Shown in pieces: positions 56,819 through 64,000 of a DNA stretch of 64,000 nucleotides (its first letter is position 1; every line of letters begins with the position of its first letter). A program made the position numbers and the translations under genes. The stretch spans positions 2,264,718 to 2,328,717 of the forward strand of contig NC_089192.1 of the NCBI RefSeq assembly GCF_947507565.1, written 5' to 3'. The notes beneath the pieces were generated by a model. That model was not told the DNA's origin. It was given only the letters and a program-made list of their open reading frames with translations, and ran no database searches. This DNA is from Oscarella lobularis. Its lineage: Eukaryota > Porifera > Homoscleromorpha > Homosclerophorida > Oscarellidae.

Positions 56819-58563
56819 TTTGTCTTGGGTACAATTTGTCCCGAGGACAAATTGTCCTGGGACAATTTGTCTTCGGACAATTTGTCCTGGGACAATTTGT
56901 CCTTGGGACAATTTGTCCTGGGGACAATTTGTCCTGGGGACAATTTGTCCTAGAACAATTTGTCCTGGGACAATTTGTCCTGGGACAATTTGTCCTGGGA
57001 CAATTTGTCCTGGGGACAATTTGTCCTGGGGACAATTTGTCGTGGGGACAATTTGTCCTGGGGACAAATTGTCCTTCACAATTTGTCCTGGGACAATTTG
57101 TCCTGGGGACAATTTGTCCTGGGGACAATTTGTCCTAGGACAATTGGTCCTGGGACAATTTGTCCTGGGACAATTTGTCCTGGGACAATTTGTCCTGGGG
57201 ACAATTTGTCCTAGGACAATTTGTCCTGGGACAATTTGTCCTGAAGACAATTTGTCCTGGGACAATTTGTCCTGGGACAATTTGTTCTGGGACAATTTGT
57301 CCTGGGGACAATTTGTCCTGGGACAATTTGTCCTGGGACAATTTGTCCTAGGACAATTTGTCCTGGGACAATTTCTCCTGGGGACAATTTGTCCTGGGGA
57401 CAATTTGTCCTGGGACAATTTGTCCTGGGACAATTTGTCCTGGGGACAATTTGTCCTGGGGACAATTTGTCCTAGGACAATTTGTCCTGGGACAATTTGT
57501 CCTGGGACAATTTGTCCTCGGACAATTTGTCCTGGGACAATTTGTCCTGGGACAATTTGTCCTGGGACAATTTGTCCTGGGGACAATTTGTCCTGGGGAC
57601 AATTTGTCCTAGGAGAATTTGTCCTGGGACAATTTGTCCTGGGGACAATTTGTCCTAGGAAAATTTGTCCTGGGACAATTTGTCCTGGGACAATTTGTCC
57701 TGGGACAATTTGTCCTGGGACAATTTGTCGTGGGACAATTTGTCTTGGGGACAATTTGTCCCCAGGACAAATTGTCCTGACACAATTTGTCCTACGACAA
57801 TTTGTCCTGGCACAATTTGTCCTGGGACAATTTGTCCTGGGACAATTTGTCCTGGGACAATTTGTCCTGGGACAATTTGTCCTGGGGACAATTTGTCCTG
57901 GGACAATTTGTCCTGGGACAATTTGTCCTGGGGACAATTTGTCCTGGGGACAATTTGTCCTAGGACAATTTGTCCTGGGACAATTTGTCCTGGGACAATT
58001 TGTCCTGGGACAATTTGTCCTAGGACAATTTGTCCTGGGACAATTTGTCCTGGGGACAATTTGTCCTGGGGACAATTTGTCCTAGGACAATTTGTCCTGG
58101 GACAATTTGTCCTGGGGACAATTTGTCCTGGGACAATTTGTCCTGGGACAATTTGTCCTGGGGACAATTTGTCCTGGGGACAATTTGTCCTAGGACAATT
58201 TGTCCTGGGACAATTTGTCCTGGGACAAGTTGTCCTGGGACAATTTGTCCTGGGGACAATTTGTCCTGGGGACAATTTGTCCTAGGAGATTTTGTCCTGG
58301 GACAATTTGTCCTGGGGACAATTTGTCCTGGGAAAATTTGTCCTGGGACAATTTGTCCTGGGACAATTTGTCCTGGGACAATTTGTCCTGGGACAATTTG
58401 TCGTGGGACAATTTGTCCTGGGGACAATTTGTCCCCAGGACAAATTGTCCTGACACAATTTGTCCTGGGACAATTTGTCGTGGGACAATTTGTCCTGGGG
58501 ACAATTTGTCCCCAGGACAAATTGTCCTGACACAATTTGTCCTACGACAATTTGTCCTGGCAC
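56819..58563. repeat. GGACAATTTGTCC satellite array (longest)
   Basis: About 114 units; ends GTCCTGGCAC directly against a TTAGGG stub. The string GTCCTGACACAATTTGTCCT recurs at about 57771, 58446 and 58523, marking internal duplications. Confidence 0.93.
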
Positions 58564-58577
58564 TTTGGGTTAGGGTT
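58564..58577 (+). repeat. Interstitial telomeric stub
   Basis: TTTGGGTTAGGGTTA, about two hexamers in the same orientation as the terminal telomere, exactly at the end of the satellite domain. Confidence 0.75.
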
Positions 58578-58751
58578 ACACCATGTAGGGAATAACAAAA
58601 GTAGACAGCAAGGACGAGTCCCCCCATCGCTAATGCTAGAGCCCAGGAGTTATCAATCCTCTCACGGTGCCAGTCGATAGCCGAATACCCATACGTCACG
58701 TGAGCGATCCAGTATCCAAACATGGTCATTGGAAAACACCCGTCACATCGT
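58578..58751 (-). pseudogene. Minus-strand coding-like exon fragment with a membrane helix
   Basis: On the minus strand an acceptor-like GACTCTAG at 58752 is followed by an open frame through CDGCFPMTMFGYWIAHVTYG, then DWHRERIDNSWALALAMGGL and VLAVYFCYSLHG. Composition is like a genuine protein: aromatic-rich, with one predicted transmembrane helix over about the last 22 residues. It then either uses a donor at CATG|GTGTAA or runs through the telomeric stub into satellite. No family recognised. Most likely one exon of a gene broken at the telomeric seam. Confidence 0.4.
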
Positions 58752-58779
58752 CTAGAGTCAATATTGAGTCTCTATGTGG

Positions 58780-59110
58780 TTTACTCGACAGTAGACCGCT
58801 TGTTCCATATTCTGTTTTGAATCAGAGGAACAAGGTGGTACAATATTGCCTTGAACAAGGCTGGGAATCAATGTCCCTGCCTATACTGGGTTCAAGGGTC
58901 AGGGTTTGCACGGGTTAGGACAGAACTATGAGAATGTACAGAGACTGGTTTCCATGTTCTCATTCAATGTGAGAAAACAGGGTCCAGGACTCTATTGCCT
59001 CAATTTCTGCGTCCGTGTGTCGCCATGGCAATTGGAAATCTCGTCCAATTAATAATCAAGGCTCAGCAATATTGTTCGTTATAAATTTGGACAATACTGC
59101 TTAATATCCA
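58780..59110. other. Unique sequence, no gene assigned
   Basis: Non-repetitive. Contains loose telomere-like words (GGGTTCAAGGGTCAGGGTTT, CGGGTTAGGACAG at about 58888-58920). No convincing frame longer than about 80 codons on either strand. Confidence 0.5.
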
Positions 59111-59117
59111 GTCACTG

Positions 59118-59136
59118 TGCGCATGCGCAACACGTG
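59118..59136 (+). promoter_or_regulatory. NRF1-type and E-box promoter core
   Basis: TGCGCATGCGCA at 59118-59129 is a perfect NRF1-type palindrome, followed by CACGTG at 59131-59136 (ACACGTGAC). The pair lies 19 bases before the ATG of the + strand candidate gene and could also serve the minus-strand fragment to the left. NRF1 sites of this form are typical of animal housekeeping promoters; binding is inferred. Confidence 0.5.
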
Positions 59137-59154
59137 ACAGCGAAGAACTGCCTC

Positions 59155-60477
59155 ATGAGACCTGAACGGCTTCTCCCGCGTCGGAATCGAAATTCGAAAC
59201 ACAACCGGAGGACTTCAAAAGGTAAGTTTGTACTCTTAGAAGTAAAAAGGGCGCGTTCTTCCCAAAATCGCGATCGATCGCGATCGAAAAGCACGTTCTA
59301 TCGGCCCCGTTTGCTGCTCAAACGATTAGAGACGGTCAGAAAAGTGTTCGGTAGACCGTCTCCTTTCGAAAAAGCGTTTCGAATTTGTTATTCGAGGGTT
59401 ATGGTTAGTGTTGGGATTATGGTTAGGAGTTAGGGAGAGGGTTCAGGGTCAGTGTAAATTCTGGCCACTATTTTTGCGAACCTTATCATCTCCGCTAACC
59501 TACAGCTAACCACAAGAGCCCTGACCTACTCGCTCCTAGACACGGACGTTCCAAACGCGTGATCGGAGGAGAAGGAAGAGGAGATCCTGAGATGCCACAA
59601 TCTACTCGACCAATACGAGAGGTACGTTTCTTCAATCTTTCTTTCCTTCTTTCTTCTTACTTTCTTTTCTTTAGAGAGAGAGAGAGAGAGAGAGAGCCAG
59701 AAATGGATGGGTCGAGGAGGTGTGCAGAGGAGACGGTACGTTTTCATACCATTTACACATTTCGTGTGTTTTTTTGCTTTCTCCTGTTTCTTTCCTTTTT
59801 TATAGGGGATGGGCTGGAGAGTGCCCTATTGTGTTTCTGCTTGCTATATATTTGAAATATTTGATGTATTTCTTCTTTGGAAAGTATTCAAGGTAAGTGA
59901 TATCCTGATTTTTCTTTCCTTGCTTTTCTAATACTTCTCTCTTCATTGTAGGGTGGCGTGGAGAGGTGTGTTTTTGCGATACTATACGTATCCCTTTTCG
60001 CTGCCATTTCCTCGCTGAAGATGGAGAAGATTTTTTTGGTAAAAAAAACAAGGAGAACGTATCGTCAAAAAAAAAAAAAAATTTTTTCTCTGACGATTTC
60101 TCTTTGCAGTTTCAAAACCAGGAAAGGGGATGAAGAAAAGGGGTGAAGACGTGGATTGTCTTCTCCTTTTTCTTTCCTCTCTATTCCTTCCTGTGGGATG
60201 ATGGGGCTTCTATTTCTTCTTCTTCTTCTCTTTGTAGAGAAGACTCAAGGTAAGTGGTATCCTTACTTTTCGATTCCTTGTTTTCTAATGCTTCTCTCTT
60301 CCAGGTTAGGGTGGCGTAGGAAGGTGTATTGGTGATACTAGACGTATCTTCCTTTCTGTTGCCATTTTCCCCGCTGAAGGTAGAGAAGATTTTTTGTGTG
60401 AAACAAAGAAGAAGAGGAGGAAGCAGCAAGGGGAACGTATCGTCAAAATTTTCTTTGACACGTCCCCTTCTAGTTGA
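59155..60477 (+). CDS. Candidate multi-exon gene, function unknown
   Basis: Splice signals give an open chain: 59155-59221 (ends TCAAAAG|GTAAGT), 59506-59621 (after CTACAG, ends CGAGAG|GTACGT), about 59679-59735 (ends GAGACG|GTACGT; acceptor ambiguous within an AG run), 59806-59892 (87 nt, after TTTTTTATAG), 59952-60038 (87 nt, after TTCATTGTAG), perhaps a 12-nt microexon 60238-60249 (TTTGTAG|...CTCAAG|GTAAGT), and a terminal exon 60310-60477 ending TGA. Introns are 53-70 nt except the first (284 nt). The predicted product is basic and Arg-rich N-terminally (MRPERLLPRRNRNSKHNRRT) with later hydrophobic exons. Exon five read unspliced also ends at a stop near 60146, so alternative ends exist. 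The last codon is 17 bases from the retroelement's stop on the other strand. No family recognised; could also be non-coding spliced RNA. Confidence 0.4.
59394..59454 (+). repeat. Degenerate telomere-like repeats in intron 1
   Basis: GAGGGTTATGGTTAGTGTTG, then GGATTATGGTTAGGAGTTAG and GGAGAGGGTTCAGGG: about nine decayed TTAGGG-like words in the telomere orientation. Confidence 0.6.
59675..59696 (+). repeat. (AG)11 microsatellite
   Basis: Pure AG run overlapping the presumed third acceptor, which makes the exact exon boundary uncertain and length-variable. Confidence 0.9.
59875..60450 (+). repeat. Tandem duplication of the last exon-intron unit
   Basis: 59875-60070 and 60228-60450 are homologous with offsets of 357-358: CAAGGTAAGTGATATCC / CAAGGTAAGTGGTATCC, TTCTAATACTTCTCTCTTC / TTCTAATGCTTCTCTCTTC, GGTGGCGTGGAGAGGTGT / GGTGGCGTAGGAAGGTGT, and GAACGTATCGTCAAAA in both. 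Divergence is moderate, with splice donors and acceptors conserved. Confidence 0.75.
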
Positions 60478-60494
60478 ATGGAGAAGAAGGTATC

Positions 60495-63143
60495 TCATTT
60501 CAATACGAGTGTTTTGTTCTCTGTATTGAATCCCTTAGGGAACATTGTGTCCAGGCGGGCAATCCATACCTTCTCTTTTCGAAGGAGGGCACATCTTGTT
60601 TCTTTGACGTTTGCCTCGGCTGGAAGTTGCTCCAGGGCGGTTAGAGACAGATCGGTAAGCGCGAGTCCATTACGCTTTAGATGATTGTAGAGTAATTTGT
60701 TTTTCCCCTCTCTCCAGTGCTGTCTATGTGACCGCATTCGGAGGCCGAGCGTTAGGCTCGTTTGTCCTACGTACTGTTTGCGACAGTGTGGACACTCGAG
60801 GAGGTAGACGATTCGTTTGGACCTACACGTAAGTATTTCCATACCTGTAGGTAACGCATACTTCTTGTGACTGAAGTAGCTTGAGACGACGCGTTTCTTT
60901 GTCGTCATTGGACAGGCGCCGCATCGGGCATCTCCGCATGGCGCTGTGAGCGCTGGGAGGCCTGTCAATGTCGTCATTGCCGATGGGACAAGACGACGGA
61001 CGATAAACTCGGTCCTTTTGTGGGGCTGAGTTTCATCTGGGATTCTGGCTCGTACGAGTTTGTCGGCCAGATTGGATAGGCGTTTGAACGCCATTATTGG
61101 CTTCTCGGGGAATATCTCCTTAAGGTAAGGATTTTCTTCGATCAGATGCCAATGGGAATCGATGCTCTTTCGAGCTTCGTAACCTACCCAGGGGCAGAAG
61201 GTTGTTGGGAAGACAAAGGGTGCTTTTGACCCCCTCTGTCGTCGTCCCTTCTTTGGTGTCGGTTCATCATTCTCGTCGTTTGTGGTCGAGGAGGATGATG
61301 ATGAGGCAGGTCCACTCGTTTGTCCCGTGTTGTGGGGACTGTCACCCGTTTGGGTTGCGAGTAGATCCTTGCGTTTATCGAACGGTAGACGTTCGATGAG
61401 CGGCCGCGTAAAAGTCACTGGATATCCTCGTTTTTCGAGGCGTGTTTCCAGCTGTCTTTTCCTACGTTCGAATGCTTCCTTGTCGGAAGTTGAGCGTAGG
61501 TAGCGGTGTGTTTCCCCTAGGGGAATGGCTTTCTTTACGCCCGGCGGATGGGCCGACGTAAAGTGGACGTATTGGAACGTATTCGTTGGTTTGAAGTACG
61601 TTTCCACGTCCAAGAGTCCTTCGTTGGGTGTGGAGTAAAATCGTTGGCCTTTATATAAGTGTACGTCGAGGTAGTTTGCCTCTGTGTCACTTATATCCCA
61701 CGTGAATTTTAAGTCTCGATCAAAGGAGTTTAGATCCTGTAGAAAGATTTCGAGATCTTCACGTGAGTGGGGCCAGACACACCAAATGTCATCAATGTAG
61801 CGTTTCCACATTGATGGCTGTTTGTCCAATGGACGAGTCTCGAGAAATTTCGTCTCCAGACCGTTCATGAAAAGATTTGCAAAGCATGGTGCACATTTTG
61901 TGCCCATAGCAGTGCCGTGTTTTTGTTTGAATGGTTTACCGTTAAAGGTAAACACATTTGCCTTGAGAATGAATTCCAAAAATGTTGAGATGACGTTTGG
62001 TAGATCCGGTTTGTCCGGATAGAAGTCTCTCACTGCCTCTTGGCAAACGATAATTCCCTTTTGTTGGGGAATGCTCGTGTAGAGAGCTGAAACGTCGATC
62101 GACACCAAAATTGCGTGGTGGGCAATGGGTGTCGATTCTATTGCTTGGATGAAGGCCTTTGAATCCTTGAGGAAACTAGCCGTCATGCAAACAATGGGTT
62201 GCAGTATCGAGTCAACGTAGGCTGATATTCCCTCCGTTGGTCCCGAGCAGCCGCTAACGATGGGTCGTATTCCATAGGGATTCTTGTGAATCTTCCTAAG
62301 GAAGTAGAGCACTTGTGTGCGCACGGTCTCATCGCTGCGTAGTAGGGCCTTATGTTCGATTTTGTCAATCAGGCCGAGGTTGGCAAAAGAGTCCAAGATA
62401 TCGTTGATCTCTTTTGTTAGTGCCGGCGTAGGATCGTCTGTGAGGGGTACGTACGTTTTTTCATCTTGTACGTGCGCCCTGCCGTGTCGTATGTATGCGT
62501 CTTTTGACTGCACGACAATGCCCGATCCCTTGTCAGCTTGCTTGATGATAATGTCCTTGCGTTTCTGTAGTTGCTCGAACGCTTTCCATTCTTCTTTTGT
62601 CATATTCGACGTGGGTATCTTTGGTCGAATTTCTTGTATTGATGTTATGGTACGTTGGAAGAATTTGGATAGCGTTTGGCAAGCTTCGGCAGGGCCTTTA
62701 TTCAACGTCATTTCTGACGGTTGTTTTGCGGCTTTCCTGCTCGAATTTGTATCCACCCTCTGTTCGGATGGTTGGTGTGGTAATGGTGGTTTTGGGAGGA
62801 AGGGCGTGATAGGGTGTTCTCTTGCCAAGCCCTCTCTCCATTGCATCGTACGACTGTTTGTCGTCGTGGCTCGTACTGCATTGTAGTACGTGCGACGCAT
62901 GGTGCGGCAGAATTTTTCGAATTCCGCTCGCATTCGTCCTCGACTGTAGCGTCGAGGGGTTGGTATGAATTTGAGTCCTTTCTCGAGGACGGCTACCTCC
63001 TCCTTTGTCAGTGGAACATTGTCCTCATTTGTGATATGACAAGTTGCGGTATGGCTGTCAATTTTGGGATCGGTCAGATCTTTATTGACAACGCGACAGT
63101 CGCTACTGCTTGTGTTATTATCACTTTTATTTTTGGGGTCAAT
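60495..63143 (-). mobile_element. Penelope-like retroelement (GIY-YIG class), 5' end at telomere
   Basis: A minus-strand element whose coding region faces away from the telomere: the 5' end abuts the TTAGGG array and the 3' end points to the centromere. It encodes reverse transcriptase and GIY-YIG endonuclease in one frame. The 3' boundary is not resolved; it may lie just past the stop codon or as far as the telomeric stub at 58577, although + strand splice signals in that interval suggest a separate gene. No long terminal repeats were seen inside the window. The orientation is that expected for an element reverse-transcribed onto a chromosome end. Confidence 0.85.
60495..63143 (-). CDS. Penelope-like reverse transcriptase-GIY-YIG endonuclease, 5'-incomplete
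   Basis: From the first ATG (62931-62933) the frame gives 812 residues, stop TGA at 60495-60497. It stays open 70 codons further upstream, where TKEEVAVLEKGLKFIPTP (62955-63008) is the conserved N-terminal motif of Penelope-like proteins, so the ATG is internal and the true start is lost or lies at the telomere. Numbered from that ATG: KQADKGSGIVV 131-141; IRPIVSG 222-228; motif A with Asp280 (SIDVSALYTSIP); GTAMGTKCAP 340-349; catalytic YIDD 379-382; YLDV 421-424; low-complexity Ser/Thr/Asp/Lys linker about 530-570; Cys666, 671 and 674; GIY-YIG fold with VYL 709-711, CPHC 714-717, YVG 721-723, Arg732, His736 and Glu787 in the KEKVWI...PKGFN region. All expected catalytic residues are present and there is no internal stop. 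Confidence 0.9.
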   Translation of the reverse strand: MDPKNKSDNNTSSSDCRVVNKDLTDPKIDSHTATCHITNEDNVPLTKEEVAVLEKGLKFIPTPRRYSRGRMRAEFEKFCRTMRRTYYNAVRATTTNSRTMQWREGLAREHPITPFLPKPPLPHQPSEQRVDTNSSRKAAKQPSEMTLNKGPAEACQTLSKFFQRTITSIQEIRPKIPTSNMTKEEWKAFEQLQKRKDIIIKQADKGSGIVVQSKDAYIRHGRAHVQDEKTYVPLTDDPTPALTKEINDILDSFANLGLIDKIEHKALLRSDETVRTQVLYFLRKIHKNPYGIRPIVSGCSGPTEGISAYVDSILQPIVCMTASFLKDSKAFIQAIESTPIAHHAILVSIDVSALYTSIPQQKGIIVCQEAVRDFYPDKPDLPNVISTFLEFILKANVFTFNGKPFKQKHGTAMGTKCAPCFANLFMNGLETKFLETRPLDKQPSMWKRYIDDIWCVWPHSREDLEIFLQDLNSFDRDLKFTWDISDTEANYLDVHLYKGQRFYSTPNEGLLDVETYFKPTNTFQYVHFTSAHPPGVKKAIPLGETHRYLRSTSDKEAFERRKRQLETRLEKRGYPVTFTRPLIERLPFDKRKDLLATQTGDSPHNTGQTSGPASSSSSSTTNDENDEPTPKKGRRQRGSKAPFVFPTTFCPWVGYEARKSIDSHWHLIEENPYLKEIFPEKPIMAFKRLSNLADKLVRARIPDETQPHKRTEFIVRRLVPSAMTTLTGLPALTAPCGDARCGACPMTTKKRVVSSYFSHKKYALPTGMEILTCRSKRIVYLLECPHCRKQYVGQTSLTLGLRMRSHRQHWREGKNKLLYNHLKRNGLALTDLSLTALEQLPAEANVKETRCALLRKEKVWIARLDTMFPKGFNTENKTLVLK

Positions 63144-63181
63144 TTAGGGTTAGGGTTAGGGTTAGGGTTAGGGTTAGGGTT
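63144..63181 (+). repeat. Proximal TTAGGG repeats
   Basis: About six perfect hexamers joined directly to retroelement coding sequence (GTCAATT|TAGGG). Confidence 0.95.
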
Positions 63182-63273
63182 AGTGGTTATGGGTAAGGGC
63201 TAGGGTTCTTAGGGTTAGAGGGTAGGGTTATGGGTCAGGCGTTAGGGTGCTTTGCCCCTAAGACTGATTCCAG
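63182..63273 (+). repeat. Degenerate telomere zone with a 25-base non-telomeric insert
   Basis: Variants TTATGGG, TAAGGG, CTAGGG, TTAGAGGG and TCAGGCG, then GCTTTGCCCCTAAGACTGAT TCCAG before perfect repeats resume. Confidence 0.85.
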
Positions 63274-64000
63274 TTAGGGTTAGGGTTAGGGTTAGGGTTA
63301 GGGTTAGGGTTAGGGTTAGGGTTAGGGTTAGGGTTAGGGTTAGGGTTAGGGTTAGGGTTAGGGTTAGGGTTAGGGTTAGGGTTAGGGTTAGGGTTAGGGT
63401 TAGGGTTAGGGTTAGGGTTAGGGTTAGGGTTAGGGTTAGGGTTAGGGTTAGGGTTAGGGTTAGGGTTAGGGTTAGGGTTAGGGTTAGGGTTAGGGTTAGG
63501 GTTAGGGTTAGGGTTAGGGTTAGGGTTAGGGTTAGGGTTAGGGTTAGGGTTAGGGTTAGGGTTAGGGTTAGGGTTAGGGTTAGGGTTAGGGTTAGGGTTA
63601 GGGTTAGGGTTAGGGTTAGGGTTAGGGTTAGGGTTAGGGTTAGGGTTAGGGTTAGGGTTAGGGTTAGGGTTAGGGTTAGGGTTAGGGTTAGGGTTAGGGT
63701 TAGGGTTAGGGTTAGGGTTAGGGTTAGGGTTAGGGTTAGGGTTAGGGTTAGGGTTAGGGTTAGGGTTAGGGTTAGGGTTAGGGTTAGGGTTAGGGTTAGG
63801 GTTAGGGTTAGGGTTAGGGTTAGGGTTAGGGTTAGGGTTAGGGTTAGGGTTAGGGTTAGGGTTAGGGTTAGGGTTAGGGTTAGGGTTAGGGTTAGGGTTA
63901 GGGTTAGGGTTAGGGTTAGGGTTAGGGTTAGGGTTAGGGTTAGGGTTAGGGTTAGGGTTAGGGTTAGGGTTAGGGTTAGGGTTAGGGTTAGGGTTAGGGT
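63274..64000 (+). repeat. Terminal telomere array (TTAGGG)n
   Basis: 727 bases, about 121 perfect TTAGGG units, running off the window. The G-rich strand reads 5'->3' toward the right edge, as required for a right-hand chromosome end. Confidence 0.97.

Noticed and set aside
53531..58285. Frames up to 421 residues in the GGACAATTTGTCC arrays
   Set aside because: Fifteen-base units are open in many frames on both strands; the peptides repeat the same five residues.
58190..58729. A 179-residue minus-strand frame spanning the seam
   Set aside because: Only its first ~55 residues look like protein; the rest is satellite translation across the telomeric stub, so only the first part was kept as a fragment.
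59268..59283. Perfect 16-base palindrome TCGCGATCGATCGCGA
   Set aside because: Striking but isolated, in an intron, with no second copy or known site to support a function.
60304..60316. TTAGGG-like word as the 3' telomeric junction of the retroelement
   Set aside because: A single GGTTAGGGTGG within a duplicated exon-intron unit; its counterpart at 59950 reads GTAGGGTGG, so it is a chance match at a splice acceptor.
63274..64000. Telomere array as interstitial repeat
   Set aside because: Length, perfection, orientation and its position at the window end fit a true chromosome terminus, although the window edge hides the actual end.

Overview
This window is the right-hand end of a eukaryotic chromosome, probably metazoan. 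Its last ~730 bases are perfect TTAGGG repeats running 5'->3' to the window edge, so the right edge is telomere and everything to the left is subtelomere. The TTAGGG repeat, GT-AG introns of 50-70 nt, a GIY-YIG Penelope-like retroelement and an exon resembling the animal INO80 subunit E (INO80E) all point to an animal. I cannot name the species. No tRNA, rRNA or bacterial-type gene was seen.

About 90% of the window is tandem satellite. Recurring families are: a 9-bp GTAGTTGCA-type repeat (1-7018, with short islands near 14.6, 26.7, 27.2, 48.7 and 49.5 kb); a 15/16-bp repeat built on GGACAATTTGTCC; a 48/49-bp repeat carrying ATTACAGG...CCTGTAAT; a 41-bp repeat; a 21/24-bp mixed repeat; a 22-bp AT-rich repeat; a 20-bp CT-rich repeat; a 19-bp palindromic repeat; and a 7/8-bp TAGATTTG-type repeat. 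They follow one another in a recurrent order through identical junctions, so the region has grown by copying large composite modules.

Three kinds of non-satellite block are dispersed in the arrays, all on the + strand. (i) A 361-bp block in four copies (17.3, 41.3, 51.7, 55.3 kb) looks like the promoter, 5' UTR and first coding exon of an INO80E-like gene, ending in a splice donor. (ii) A CpG-rich ~1-kb block in two close copies and one diverged copy (8.0, 30.8, 40.4 kb) has a conserved TGACGTCA, a CACGTG and a short exon with donor. (iii) A block in three copies (20.0, 32.2, 43.1 kb) follows the CT-rich satellite directly. It starts with a splice acceptor and holds two or three small exons separated by 55-58-nt introns. 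Three times a donor block is followed downstream by the CT tract and the acceptor block. That layout could make spliced chimeric transcripts whose intron is satellite DNA.

The distal 5.4 kb (58.6-64.0 kb) differs. A short TTAGGG stub closes the satellites. After it come a minus-strand coding-like fragment with one membrane helix, a candidate + strand multi-exon gene behind an NRF1-type/E-box promoter, and, tail to tail with it, a Penelope-like element on the minus strand with intact-looking reverse transcriptase and GIY-YIG endonuclease. The element's frame stays open past its first methionine into the telomere repeats, so its 5' end lies at, or is cut by, the telomere. This resembles terminal retroelement attachment followed by telomere capping.
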